DNA from: Coriolopsis trogii
Lineage: Eukaryota > Basidiomycota > Agaricomycetes > Polyporales > Polyporaceae
Assembly: GCA_020543525.1 (NCBI GenBank)
Contig: JAHYIO010000033.1
Span: 2,170,001 to 2,234,000 of the forward strand
Direction: 5' to 3'
DNA length: 64,000 bases
Within the stretch, counting starts at the first letter, position 1. Each line of letters starts with the position of its first letter. This document shows positions 34,923-46,693 of the stretch, in pieces. The notes beneath the pieces were generated by a model that had not been told where the DNA came from, made no database searches, and worked only from the letters and a program-made list of their open reading frames with translations. The position numbers and the translations under genes are program-made.

Positions 34923-37900
34923 TCAGTGAACAATCTCCACGACCAGATCACCTTGGTTGATAGAATCGCCTGCAAGATGCCAAGGTTAACGGCGCGACCT
35001 TACAAGCGGGGCCTGAGACTCACCTTCATGCACAACAACACGCTTGACGTGACCAGAGACGGGAGCAGTGACCGAAGACTCCATCTGTGAAGAGAAATAA
35101 GGTCGGACCCTTGCACCCAGATGGGGCGCCAAACACGCACCTTCATCGCGCTCATGACTAGTGATTGCAAGTAAATAATTGATCAGCTCCTGTGCATTTC
35201 GTACATCCTACAAACTTACCGCAGACAGGGTCGCCCTTCTTGATCTCAGTGCCCTCCTTGACGCGCACCTCGACGACGACACCGGACATGGGCGCACCAA
35301 CGGAACCTGGATCACTCGTCGCCTTTTCACGAGACACCGTCTCGACTGCGGAGTTCTTGTCCTCGACGGACACCGCGCGAACCTGGGAAAAGAATTAGAC
35401 ACTGTCCAGTTCAATAAGTGTAGTGAAGACGCACCTCGCCATTGACCTCGAACCAAACATCACGCTGAGCACGACCCTCTACGACAGGACCGATGGCCAT
35501 AAGACGAATGATCAGGGTCTTGCCCTTCTCGATGTCCATCATCATTTCCTTGCCAGTGTCGGGGCGGGCAAGGAAATAGCGCGTGGGGACGACGCTGCAC
35601 CGCACACGTCAGGCAAATCAAGCTGAACATACATAACGTGTGGACGTACCTCAGGTCGCCGTACTTCTCGACGAAACCCTGATACTCCTCGAAGACCTAC
35701 GAAGGCATTTTCAGACCAAATATACGTATCCGCTAGACATAGACTCACCTTCGGGTACATGACGTACGACGTGACATCGGAGTCTGTGATGTGTTTGCCG
35801 AACTTGCTACGGAGCTCAGCCTTGACCTTCTTGAAGTCGATAGGCGCAAGGTTGACACCAGGCCTGCCATCAATCTTGGGCTTGTTGCGAATGATCTTGC
35901 TACGAAGAGGTTCGGGGAAGCCGCCAACTGGCTGCCCAAGGTATCCCTGGAAGAACTCGACAACTGAGGATGGGAAATCGAGCTGGTCTGCGCGATCAAT
36001 CACGTCCTGCTTGGACAACCCATTCTGGACCATCCACTGCGCGAAGTCTCCCACAACCTTCGAGGAGGGCGTGACCTGACGGAAAGTATAGATGAGATCC
36101 CTGCAAGAATGCCTGTTCGAGTTGTGGCTACCTTGATGATATCGCCACACTGCCCACACCACTGTCAGCCGGACAACATAGGTAGGATACTCGAAGAACG
36201 CACCAGTTCGTTCGCTTCGATATACTTTTTCTTGACCTCTGTATCCAAGCATTCACATATGTCCCAGTGTGACTCGGGTATCTAACGGATACTCACCAGA
36301 CCACTGAGTTCCAAGACCGAGCTGGGCCGCTTGGAACTAAGATGTCCCGAGGTTGATAAGTCCCAATAGGAAATGAACAGGCTGATTGAAGGCTCACCAT
36401 CAAGTTAGTGTATTGTCCACCAGGCATCTCGTGGTCGAAGACACTCGAATCCGATGCGCGAACGTTTGCCTCGAAGCAGGAATACAACATGCGGACTTGT
36501 GACCAGTACATGTTGAGTGCCTGTATGTCCTCGTACCGGATTCCAGTGCCGAGGTGGGTCTGCTCCAAAGCACCACAAACAGCACCCATAGGGGGTTGCG
36601 ACGTCAATCCAGACATGCCTGTCATACACCAATTGAACAACGCTGCTCAGAACATGGATAGTAAAGCAACCTACTGTCAATCGCGACGTCCACAACATCT
36701 GCACCGGCAGCAGCAGCAGCGAGCATGCTAGCGGCCGAAATACCAGCAGTGTCGTGAGAGTGTACATGGATCGGGAGGTCAGGGTACTTCTTCCTGATGG
36801 CACTGATGAGGCTGTTGGAAGACAGTCAACAACGAGGAGCTCGACAAGTCTGATCCATCCTCACATCTTGGCGGCTTCGGGTTTGAGCACACCCGCCATA
36901 TCCTTGATACCGAGGACGTGGATGCCTTCAGCGACAAGTTGGTCGACGAAATCCAGGTAGTATTGCAAAGTGTATTTCGTCTTCTTCGGGTTCGCGACGT
37001 CACCAGAGTAGCAAACAACAGCCTCGCATACACCGCCCGCCTTCTTCGCTGCGTCGATACCGAGCTTCATCTATGGCCACAATGTGTCAGTCTACATAAC
37101 AATTCTGTCTAACCGGCATCACGAACGTTCTCTGTTAGGAGGTGTAAGCAAAGATTCCGTATCTATACGCGCCCGTGACGTACCAATGTAATTCAAGGAG
37201 TCGAAGACACGGAAGATATCCAGACCATTCTCGACGGCCTTCTTGGAGAAATCGTAGATGGCGTTGTCACTGAGGACAGTTAGATACACACAAGCCCCAA
37301 TATGAAACTTGACTCACGGGTAGCTAGTGTACCCAACTCCGTTCGCACCACGCACAAGGGCCTGGAAGGGAATGTTGGGAACAAGCTTGCGAAGAGTGCG
37401 CTGACCATCACGGCGTTAGCCAAATTGACCGCGAATGGGAGTCATCAAACTTACCAGACGCTCCCAAGGATCCTCGTACAGGAATCGCATAGCAACATCA
37501 AACGTTGCTCCACCCCAGCACTCCAAGCTGTATGCGTTAGCCAATGCCCAGCTGGTTTCTTTCGCGATGTTGACCATGTCGATCGTACGGAGACGCGTCG
37601 CGAGCAAGGACTGGTGGGCATCACGCCATGTTGTGTCCATGATGAGCACACCGGGGTACTCGCGCACAGCCTTCGCAAACGCTTCGGGACCCTTCTCTAC
37701 AATGATGTTACGCCACCCGAGCTCGCAGGGGAACGAGGTATCGAGTGGCGGTCCGTTGGGGTCCTCGCGGTTGACGAGCTTGGGGATGACGATCTCGTCC
37801 TTTAGGCCAGGTTCTCCAACTTGTCCCTTGATTGAAGAGCCGTTGACGGCGAGGTCTCCAAGGTATGCAAGCAGCTTCTGAGCACGGTTCTGGCTCTGCA

Positions 37901-39939
37901 CGAGTTTGAACAGCTCGGGCGTGTCATCGATGAACTATTGGAGTATTATGAGGGATTGAACAACCTGTGTATAATCCGCGACTCACAGTTGTCCAAGTCT
38001 TTCCGCCGATGAAAACGTCATGAGTGAGCAAACGGAACAGGAAGGGAATGTTGGTCTGGCAGTCGAGTTAGCAGCTACAACCAGTCAGGGAAGAAGACGA
38101 CATCTACCTTAACACCACGAATACGGAACTCCACGAGGGCACGAAGCATCTTCCTACGAGCGACCTCGTACGTGGTGCCGCTCACAGTTACTTTGACCAG
38201 CAAACTGTCGTAATGGGGCTGTAGTGTCGATAATGTTCAGGGAAAGCCATTGCCCCCTAACATATCGAAAGAAACTTACAGTAATCTGCGCGCCGGCGAA
38301 ACCAGAGCTTGCATCAAGACGCACACCATTGCCACCAGCACTGCGGTACACCTCAATTTTACCGGTATCTGGCTGGAAGCCTTGCGAAGCGTCTTCGGTG
38401 GTAACACGGCACTGGATGGCGAAGCCACGCTTGGTGATTGCCTCTTGGGTGAGACCGAGCTGAGGAAGCGTTGCACCAGCCGCAATCTGTATTTGGGCAG
38501 CAACGATGTCGATGCCAGTGATCTCCTCTAGCCTGAAGTGAGTCTCCATTCCTCTCATCAAGCGTTGTTATGAGATGTTTACCAGTAATGGTGTGCTCGA
38601 CCTGAATACGCGGGTTGATCTCGATGAAGTAGTGCCTGCCCATCTGATCAACCAAGAACTCTGCAGTACCCGCATTCCTGTATCCGACGCTCTTCGCCAA
38701 CTTGATCGCATCCGCCAGGATGGCTCTGCGAACCTCCTCGGGAAGATGGGTAGCGGGTGCTACCTCGACAACCTTCTGATGACGACGCTGAACGGAGCAA
38801 TCACGCTCAAAGAGATGGACGGTGTTGCCGACGGCGTCAGCAAGTATTTGTACTTCGATGTGGCGAGGGCGCTCAAGGAATCGCTCGATGAAGACGGTGC
38901 CGTCTCCGAAGGCAGACTTGGCCTCAGACACAGCGCGCTCGAAAGCATCCTTGAAGTCAGCCTGCTCGCGAACTACACGCATACCGCGGCCACCACCACC
39001 CATGGCAGCCTTGATAATGACTGTCCACGAACTCTTCAGGCACTCGTAATTTGGATTGCATACGGGAAGTCACATACCAGGGAAGCCGTATTCCTTGATG
39101 AAGGCATCAGCCTCTTGCCAGGACCCGACGGGTCCAGGCGTTCCCGGTACGACTGGTACGCCGACCTTGATCGCTGAGGAGCGATTTGAGGATTTTGCTC
39201 CATACTGGATTAACGGAGGCACTCACCAATGGTACGAGCCTTTGTCTTGTCTCCGAGCTGGTCGATGACTTCTGGGGAGGGCCCGACGAAGGCAAGACCG
39301 GCCATCTCAACTTTGCGGGCAAATTCTGCGTTCTCGGACAAGAAACCATATCTGTCAACGCGAGGACGTCCGACTCTGAGGATTACAATGTTCTATCGCG
39401 AACGGGAGAGAGCCCATACCCGGGGTGGATCATATCCACTCCATGCTCGAGGGCGATCCGGATGATGTCGTCTTGTGCAAGGTATGCTCCGACGGGAGTG
39501 AGGCCCTTGCCGACTTGGTATGCCTCATCAGCCTATATACGGATGTGAGTGCGAGTACATGCGAACAAGCCGCGACAGAATGCAGCCGGGAGCGGGAGGA
39601 ATGGCTACGTACTTTTTGACGATGAGCCGAGAGCCTGTCCTCGTAAGAGAAAATGGCTACGGTGTGCATGGCAAGCTCATGAGCAGTGCGGAAGACACGG
39701 ATAGCAATTTCCTGGACGCGCCGCAGCGATGAGCGTACGAGAACAAAGGAGATAACTTGAACACGTACGCCGCGGTTCGCTACGAGAATCTTGGTCAATG
39801 GGCCAGAGTGGCCGGCAGCCTTCCGACGCATGGTCTGAATGGAGTGCACAGGTGTGCCGGGGGCACTGGGAGTGCCGGCAAACATGGCGGCAAGCCTCGG
39901 GGGATGGAGGGTTGCCGACGACGCTGTAGACGACGCCAT
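34923..39939 (-). CDS. PYC: Pyruvate carboxylase
   Basis: Twenty-six exons on the minus strand, 1200 residues in total, in frame throughout; boundaries run from exon 1 (39939-39769) to exon 26 (34969-34923). Order: biotin carboxylase domain ([26 protein letters not shown], the ATP loop [22 protein letters not shown]), carboxyltransferase domain ([41 protein letters not shown]) and a biotin carrier domain ending in MSAMKM, with the biotinylated lysine at residue 1165, 35 from the end. The enzyme makes oxaloacetate from pyruvate, bicarbonate and ATP; fungal forms are usually cytosolic and the short Ala/Ser/Thr-rich N-terminus does not prove import. Introns are 48-68 bp. Exons 13, 19 and 24 are only 5, 18 and 17 nt long. 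Confidence 0.96.
35141..35157 (-). other. 17-nt micro-exon carrying the biotin lysine
   Basis: Exon 24 completes V and then encodes MSAMK, including the lysine that receives biotin; the next exon supplies the following Met. Flanking introns are 62 and 56 bp with TAG and CAG acceptors. Confidence 0.85.
36132..36149 (-). other. 18-nt micro-exon of pyruvate carboxylase
   Basis: Exon 19 encodes CGDIIK, between introns of 54 and 56 bp. Length is a multiple of three, so skipping would delete six residues without a frameshift. Confidence 0.85.
37127..37131 (-). other. 5-nt micro-exon of pyruvate carboxylase
   Basis: Exon 13 is AGAAC, between a CAG acceptor (37134-37132) and a GTTCGT donor (37126). 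It completes the Glu-Asn of the conserved NYIENMKLGIDA segment. The flanking introns are 52 and 56 bp, normal for this gene. Skipping it would shift the frame. Confidence 0.8.
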
Positions 39940-40627
39940 GGCTCAGTGGGTGAGAGAGAAAGAAAGCGTCGTCGCTGGGGCTTGTTTGGACGGCGAGCGG
40001 GGATGCGATGAGGATGATGGAGGGCGAGAGCAGGAGGCAAGTGCGGGGGTGCGAATTGAGACGCGTAGATAGGAGAGGACGATATCAAGTGATCTCGAGT
40101 ATGATCTCATAGATCTGATTCGCGACTCCTGTCCGCTTCGGGACACGCGTCCGAACCTAAATCCGCACCCGTTCCCGCAGATGGCCTGTCCGTTATATCC
40201 TCTTCCGGCGTTACTGCGCCCTTCCGCTAAACCTCCACCAGAAGAAAGACAGGCAGCTGTCGCCCAGCACTTCTTACGCCAACATACAGTTTCCCAGCCA
40301 ACCATCGACTGCGAAAAGCGTGGTACCGTCTGCACACATCGTGGCGCAATACTCATCCTATCGTACGTTCGCCGCAACGTGCGACTTCACGATCCGCGCC
40401 TTGTTTCTCAGAAGCAGGCCTTCACGTCTGTGTAGCGGCCTGCGGAATCCACCCGGGTCAGTCTCCAAGCCCTATGGCCAAGCATCGTTGCTCCTCCGCC
40501 ACCATACATACGTTCGCACGTATCCATCGCCAAGCCCGCAAAATCGTGCATATCGATGCTTCCTTGGGGATTGAAGAATTGTGCCCAGATAAGTACACGG
40601 CGCCTTGCGCATCCCCCCGCTCACATA
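39940..40627. promoter_or_regulatory. upstream region of pyruvate carboxylase
   Basis: About 690 bp between the PYC start and the stop of the GDP-mannose transporter gene. On the coding (minus) strand, 40030-39940 is pyrimidine-rich, a typical leader. No gene is recognised. Confidence 0.45.
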
Positions 40628-42203
40628 TCAAGACGCTCTATTCGCCAATGGGATGATGCCTTGCTGCGCCGCCATCTCCACCTTCTTCTGGTTGTTCTTC
40701 GCCCAAGCGTACACCAAACCCGCAAAGAATCCGACCGCAACCGCAGTCACCGACCCGAAGGTGACGGGGTCACCAAAGAAGATCATGCCCGACGCGGCGA
40801 CGGGGAGCTTGTTCAACGCACCGACCATGCTAGTATATGACCGTCAATCACTTGGGCGAACACCGCAGGACTGCGATCGGCACATACCTGTAGGTGGTAC
40901 TGCTGGTTGCGCGAATGCACCAGGCGGTTGTGTACGAGATACCAACAGCCGCGCCGCCAGAGAAAGCGATCGCGAAGAGCAGGAAGTTCCGAGTTTCGGG
41001 GGGGCTGGAACCAATCGGTTAGTCGGCATTAGGGTTTCCATGGACGCCGAGTGACGCGTACAAGTTGCGGTTCAAATTGTCATAACCCCAATCCTCGGCA
41101 ATTATCGACGCGACAGCCAGCACGGGAATCGAGAGAAGGTTGTTGTAGAACATTGTGTCCCAATCGGAGAAACCGGTGCCCTTGATGCGTTTCCTCATCG
41201 TCAGGACCTATATGAACATTTCAGCTCAGCCGCATCTTCTAGGGGAGGAGTCCACGTACGTATGCCGCACTCGTCACACAATTCGTGAACATCCAGAAGT
41301 AGCCGACATTCATCTTGGAGACAACCCCAGTAACTGCAGACAACCCACCCAGTGCCTCAGTGACGGCAGGATCGCCAACGGTCAACGCATCGCTGATGTC
41401 CGCCCATGCGGCGATTATGGACGACACAACCTGGAAAGACACTCGCGTGAGAGGGGTCAACTTGACTGAGACTGATTCATACTACGAACCATCAACATGA
41501 ACGACACCAAGGTGAGCCCAGTAACACGTCCGCCAAACCAGATGACTTCTCCATAAGCCTGCGCGAGTATCAATTGTTGAGCTCATACCGTTGGGTATGG
41601 CAGCACTTACGATGAGAATGATGGTAAGGTTCTTGAAGATTGTATAGACCGGAATACTCAAGTATTGCTGTCAGCCATAGTTCAGCACACATACAAGCAA
41701 TATTCATAGCCGTGATGCACTAGACCTACCAGACTTTTGGAGCCCGTATATATGACCCCGACAAGCATGAGACTGATTGGGAACCACATCTTCGCGTCTT
41801 TGGTGTCGAAGTCACGGAAGGATATGAGCCCAAGCTTCTTCGTGATGTAGACGCAAGATACACAGACGAAGGACTGTATACACAAGAGAAGGAAGTTCAT
41901 GTTGAACTGCCTTCCTGACACGACGAACTTGACATGGCAACATGAGCGAATGCACGGCCAGTTCTGGGATAGATCATACGTACCTTATTCACGACCGTCA
42001 TGAGAATGGAAGCCATGCAATAACATACAATAGGGGCGACTATAGAGAAGCTCTTGTCAACGGGCTTCTTGCAAGGACTTCAAAGCAGTGAACGCACCTG
42101 AGGATGCTGTTTGGGTCGGCGAGTTCGCCGACCCAGTAGCCAGAGCCTTCTTTATCTCTGCCACATCATCCTCCTCCTTCGACGGTGTATGTCTTTCCCC
42201 CAT
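40628..42203 (-). CDS. VRG4: Golgi GDP-mannose transporter (VRG4/GMT type)
   Basis: Multi-exon minus-strand gene; first exon 42203-42098, second 42039-41984, last ending at 40628; about 370 residues. After a hydrophilic cytosolic N-terminus (start [12 protein letters not shown]) come about ten hydrophobic segments. Diagnostic sites include the [12 protein letters not shown] motif near the N-terminus and GALNK ([11 protein letters not shown]), the GDP-mannose recognition motif of this nucleotide-sugar antiporter family. The protein exchanges GMP for GDP-mannose across the Golgi membrane and feeds protein and lipid mannosylation and cell-wall mannan. The tail is cytosolic and polar. The start was chosen because the ATG gives an uninterrupted N-terminus joined in frame to the first membrane segment by a 58-bp intron. 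Confidence 0.93.
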
Positions 42204-43111
42204 TCTCCTAGTCTTCTTCAAAGGAGACTTCTACGTGTGGGCGGCAGTGACTCTAAGATGTCCGAGTATTGTCGAGGGATGATGATTCGAGAGCAGGTAG
42301 TCGACAGGTTGATACAGTCTACGCTTGCACAGGCACAAATCCAGTATTATCACCGAGAAAGGTGGGCGAAAGGGACTATAAGCGGATCAAGGAGCGGACA
42401 GAGGACGGCTGAAGCTGAAGTGAGGGCAAGAGACAAGTGATAGTGGGCCTGCAGCCGGCCTTTCGGCGACCGAGAGAAGCAATGGAGCGCCCGTAATTGG
42501 GAGACTACTTACTCGTATTTCCACCCCCAGTTCGTGACATGCAGGTCCTCTGGCATTCCGGTGATATGTGAGACGAACATTTGCACCGACCTTATACGGG
42601 CTGAAGTAGAGTTGACCATGATAGCAGCCACATTCCTAAACAAATCGGTGTGTACTCCGCATTTCTTATGTTACAAAGCCCCCAGAACATCCGTACAGTG
42701 ACAGTTCAAGTATACAGCGTCAGACTATCGGCGATAGCAGCGGATGGAGGTAAGGAGGGGTTGGTATGACGGAGGAGGTACACTGGGAGGTGCTATATAC
42801 AACTGGCCAGGTGCATAATGTGGAGAAGCTACCCATGAGGAGTATATCTTGGAGGTCCGGTTGTCCCCGCATTGACAAGCATGCATGAGTAAGGCCAAGG
42901 ACGGATGCCACTCGCATGAATACGAACCACTGTCGTTCGTCGTGTCGAGGTCGACCAAGCGCGTACTATTATGGCGGAACTGAAAGGCCACAGTCACTGA
43001 TGCATTGTTGTGATCCATGAAGGAGTAGCTTACATGATTATTACAACCAGCACTCTAACTGATGCTCCAGGCGCGAAACGCGAGCACAAAAGGACGCGGA
43101 TGGAGGAAACT
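42204..43111. other. intergenic region
   Basis: About 900 bp between the GDP-mannose transporter start and the stop of the Hsk3-like gene, both on the minus strand. It would hold the transporter promoter and the upstream gene's 3' end. A 36-codon frame (42619-42509, minus) is present but not supported. Confidence 0.4.
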
Positions 43112-43391
43112 CTACTCCTGTGGGTCCACTTCCTCGTCAGGGTTCAATTCCATAGCCACAGTCATGAATCTATCGCCTAGCATAAGTCCCTGGGGCAGGA
43201 ATAGATAGGACGCGTACTCACTGTGCGGCATGAGATGCAGAGAGGATGCGCATGGCGTCAAGATTGGTCTTCATCAATTCGCAAAGATCTGCAGTCTGCC
43301 CGATGGCCCGCGAGAGCCTCGCGAGACTGTGACCGAGTTGCATGTAGTTTCTATCCTTAGCTTGTGTCGCGTTGGCCGGTTGCGCCTGCAT
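43112..43391 (-). CDS. HSK3: DASH complex subunit Hsk3-like, 75 residues
   Basis: Two exons on the minus strand, 43391-43222 and 43169-43112, joined by a 52-bp intron. The product is one helical unit starting MQAQPANATQAKDRNYMQLG. It matches the Hsk3 pattern as I know it: an aromatic residue then QL at the start (RNYMQLGHSLARL), a regular heptad, and the end motif H-A-A-Q-F-M-T-V-A, comparable to the H-x-A-L-F-M-A-A stretch of other fungal Hsk3 proteins. Hsk3 is a small subunit of the DASH/Dam1 ring that couples kinetochores to microtubules in fungi. The acceptor GATAG at 43170 was chosen over an earlier CAG because only it gives this motif and an open frame. The gene is divergent from SUR2, 277 bp away. 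Confidence 0.72.
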
Positions 43392-43668
43392 GTTGTTCGA
43401 GGTGAGACTCTTGAGAGCGGTGGTTTGGACGGACGGGAAGGGGACCGTTCACGTCAGCGACCCTGACTTTGATGACAATCACGTGCTGACACGATCGAGA
43501 TCCCGTTGGGAGAGTGGTCAGACTCAGAACGCGGTCCTCAAAATCTCGAGTTGGACGAGACCACTCCGCCCGACCGCCCTCCTCCGGGTCCTCCCTTCTC
43601 TCTGCTCTCGACCCTCTCCTTCTTCCCTAAACCTACGGAGAGCGCAGGCCACAGCGCGCACGTCCGAC
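43392..43668. promoter_or_regulatory. bidirectional promoter, Hsk3-like / SUR2
   Basis: 277 bp between two divergent start codons. A CT-rich block before the SUR2 start (43590-43640) is the likely core promoter on that side. Confidence 0.5.
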
Positions 43669-44784
43669 ATGAACTCTACCACGACCTTCCTCGACGCTAC
43701 CCAGCTGCGCTACCTTTCCACGCATACTCCATTCTATTACACTCCGGAGGTTGCACTTACTTCATGGCTCCCTGACCACCTACTCGCACTCGCTTCTCCA
43801 GTCATTGCATACTGGGTCCTCAGCATATTCTTTCACGTACTGGACATGTCGGACTGGAAATGGCTGGACAAGTACCGCATCCATGAGAGCGAGGAAGTCA
43901 AGGCGCGCAACCTGGTCACCCGTTCTCAGGTTGTGTGGGCAGTCGTCTTTCAACAGGTCGTGCAGACCATAGTCGGACTGTGGTGGGTCGAAGAACTTCC
44001 CTCTGGCGGACAAGTCGACCATGTCTCCAATATGCTCCGCATGGCCCCAACACTGGAGTGGATGGTCACTCAAGTCATGGGCGCAGACACTGGCAGAAAC
44101 CTGCTCGCCAGCCGTGGAGCGGAGGGGTTGTACACTCTCTATTGGTGGGCGATACCTGTGGCGAAGTTCCTGTTCGGAATGTGCGTCGCGCCTTCCTTCT
44201 CGGAAGTCGAACCTTGCACGACTGATACATCTCCTCAATGGTGGGTCTTTAGGTTCATCATCGACACTTGGCAGTACTTCCTCCACCGGGCTATGCACAT
44301 GAACACTTTCCTCTACAAGAAGTTCCACTCGACACATCACCGACTGTACGTGCCGTACGCATTCGGTGCTCTGTACAACCACCCTGTCGAGGGATTCTTG
44401 CTTGACACTTGTGGCGCCGCTATCGCGGAGTGGATCGCCGGTCTCAACACTCGCGAAGCCATGTTGCTCTTCGTGATTTCAACCCTAAAGACTGTGGACG
44501 ACCACTGTGGATATAGGTTGCCTTGGGATCCTCTCCAACTCGCGAGTCCCAACAATGCGGACTATCATGATATCCATCATCAGGTACGTAGGCTCAGAGC
44601 ATTATGCTTCTCGGAACATTTGCCGTGTATGCTTACCCGTTGTCCGTCGCCCTAGGTCATTGGGATCAAGTCCAACTTCTCGCAACCATTCTTTATCCAT
44701 TGGGATGCCATCCTGGGCACACGAATGACCAGGAAAGACATAGAGCTTCGTCGTGCGAAGCAGCAGAAATCAAAGTCGCAGTGA
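43669..44784 (+). CDS. SUR2: Sphinganine C4-hydroxylase (fatty acid hydroxylase superfamily)
   Basis: Three exons, 43669-44180, 44253-44583 and 44656-44784, encoding 323 residues. It is an ER multi-pass protein with the three histidine clusters of the di-iron fatty acid hydroxylase family: HRAMH (about 182), HSTHH (about 196) and HDIHH near the end of exon 2. It also has the FIIDTWQYF helix before the first box and a Lys/Arg-rich tail (TRKDIELRRAKQQKSKSQ) that may retain it in the ER. The enzyme adds the C4 hydroxyl to sphinganine to give phytosphingosine. The first intron is 72 bp and open in frame, so the genomic frame reads straight through; the spliced form restores the family motif GM-FIIDTW. 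Confidence 0.92.
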
Positions 44785-45035
44785 TCTTCTTGTTGTACAC
44801 CTCTTCCCTCGTATTATTGTTTCGCTTGCCTACAGAATACCTTGGCTCTTCGTACTTTACCCTGTGCAGTAATTTTTGTGCAGCTCAGAACGCACTACTC
44901 CGATACGTTTGTCTTGCATACATTTCGCATTCAGTACTCTGGTTGGGCATGATCCGCTTAGGGGTCATATGGATATACTGTAGAGAATGCACCCAGAAAT
45001 GATAGCCAACGACGCACAACACAAAAATGGCGTAA

Positions 45036-46407
45036 CTACCAGTTGGCAAGAGCCTCCTTTGTAAGTGGTATACTCTCCATTTCGTGCTCGTACTCGACCT
45101 CCACCCTCGGACCCCCTATATCAATTTAATTCAGTACGAGGGGCAAGACATATGTTGCAAAGGTACTCACGTCTGGCCTTTTTCTCTGGCCCTTTCCTGG
45201 GTGGCTTCTGCGGTTTTGAGGGGGCTTTTCTCTTGCCGAGGGAGGGTTTCTTAGCCTGCGAATCGTCCTCTTCGCTTCCTTCCTCATCCTCCTCATCCGC
45301 TTCGTCCTCATCGTCGTCCTCAGAGGACTAGCCACCAGTCAGCTTCACTGCATCGCACGCACAAGTTACACAAGTACTCACCACAGCGTCCTCGAGATCA
45401 CTGAGTTCATCCTCGTCTCCACTCATGTCACTGACGAACTCGCGCTCTCCCCAACCTTCCTCTTCATCCTCCAGTTCCTCTTCGTCCTCCTCGTCCGTCT
45501 CGTCGTCGATGAGGTCGAGCTCCTTGCCCTTGCCCTTTTCGTTCTCCTTCTCGCCCCGCTCGCGGTCCAGCACCGCCTGCCAGACCGCCTCGTTCACATT
45601 CAATGGCATGTCCCCGTACGCCTTGGACTTCAGTCGCTCAATGAGCTCTGCCTCGATCGAACGCTCGAGCTTGGCGGCCGAGAGGGCTTTGCGTTCCCGA
45701 ACAGCTTCTCGCCGATCGAGCTTCTTCTTGACACCAACGAGTTTTGGTCTAGTAGAAGGGCACGCGAGTCACAATGCGTTTGATAGGAAGCAAACGAGGA
45801 CGAGAGGAGACATACTGTTGCCGGAGTGCCAGTCGCCGCATCTTGATGAGGTACTGGGTGATTTTAGTCACGCGCTGCTTGCATTTGTGGATCGTGAAGT
45901 TGGGCCAGTGTATGAGCTCTTTGTCGATCTGCACAGAGAGTCTGAGGATGAAGCCGTTCGCAAGTCACAGGTCTGAAGCGGACAGACCTGCTCCAGCGCC
46001 TTGGTGTAATTATTTGAGAGCTTTATGCGCTCCCACATGTGTGCGGGAGAATGCGCACGCTCGATCGTCTTCACATAGAGATACAAGACACCTAGCAAAC
46101 AATCCCAGAGGCGGGTCAGCTCCAAAAGGAGTGGGCGGTCACTACGAAGGGGTCTACTCACCTTCCTTTTCTCTCACCGTTGCATACCTCGAATTCGCTA
46201 ATGGGCAGCTTTGCCTATTGCACAGCCCCGTAACGTTGTATTCATTTCGACAGAAGTTCTGGGTGGCAGTCCTAGAATGCACCAAGAGTTTCGCGACCGT
46301 CAGTCAGGACTGGGTCGTAAAGACAATGTGGTTTGGGGAACGTACTTGACTTTGTATGAGCAGAACTGGGTGTTGATGACAGACCAAATGACGTCGTCGC
46401 TCTGCAT
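45036..46407 (-). CDS. MAK16: MAK16 ribosome biogenesis protein
   Basis: Multi-exon minus-strand gene from ATG at 46407 to stop at 45036, about 330-340 residues. The N-terminus ([18 protein letters not shown], then [28 protein letters not shown]) carries the cysteine set of the Mak16 N-terminal domain, which binds a zinc or iron-sulfur site and contacts pre-60S RNA. It is followed by [22 protein letters not shown], typical of the family, then a basic helix. A long Asp/Glu tract ([32 protein letters not shown]) and a Lys-rich tail ending [10 protein letters not shown] complete it. Mak16 is an essential nucleolar 60S assembly factor. The gene is head-to-head with the FMP32-like gene. Confidence 0.93.
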
Positions 46408-46693
46408 GGCGACCAAGCAGCAGAGAGTGTAGGAGGACGGAGAGACTGGGGCAAGTGGCAAAGAGGTCGAATTGCTCAACTCGCTTCGCGCCAATGGCAG
46501 GAAAATCTGGTATGCGGCCTCTGATTGGCGGAGAGAGATATTCACACGGTCTCGGGCGCTCACGCGAGTGGATGCAGTGAAGACCGCGATGGTGTCATTG
46601 CTATTCACGTTCCTCAAGTATCGACTTACTGCTCTTCTCAGTGACTGCGTCCTCCAACTAGGCATTGCTGCCCCTCTTTGACTACACAACAAC
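46408..46693. promoter_or_regulatory. bidirectional promoter, MAK16 / FMP32-like
   Basis: 286 bp between two divergent start codons; no other gene fits. Confidence 0.5.

Noticed and set aside
39056..39548. Long + strand frames inside pyruvate carboxylase
   Set aside because: They are shadows of the minus-strand coding exons.
42509..42619. 36-codon minus-strand frame (MVNSTSARIRSVQ...)
   Set aside because: Ends at a stop that overlaps a GTAAGT-like donor; no partner exon or family could be found.
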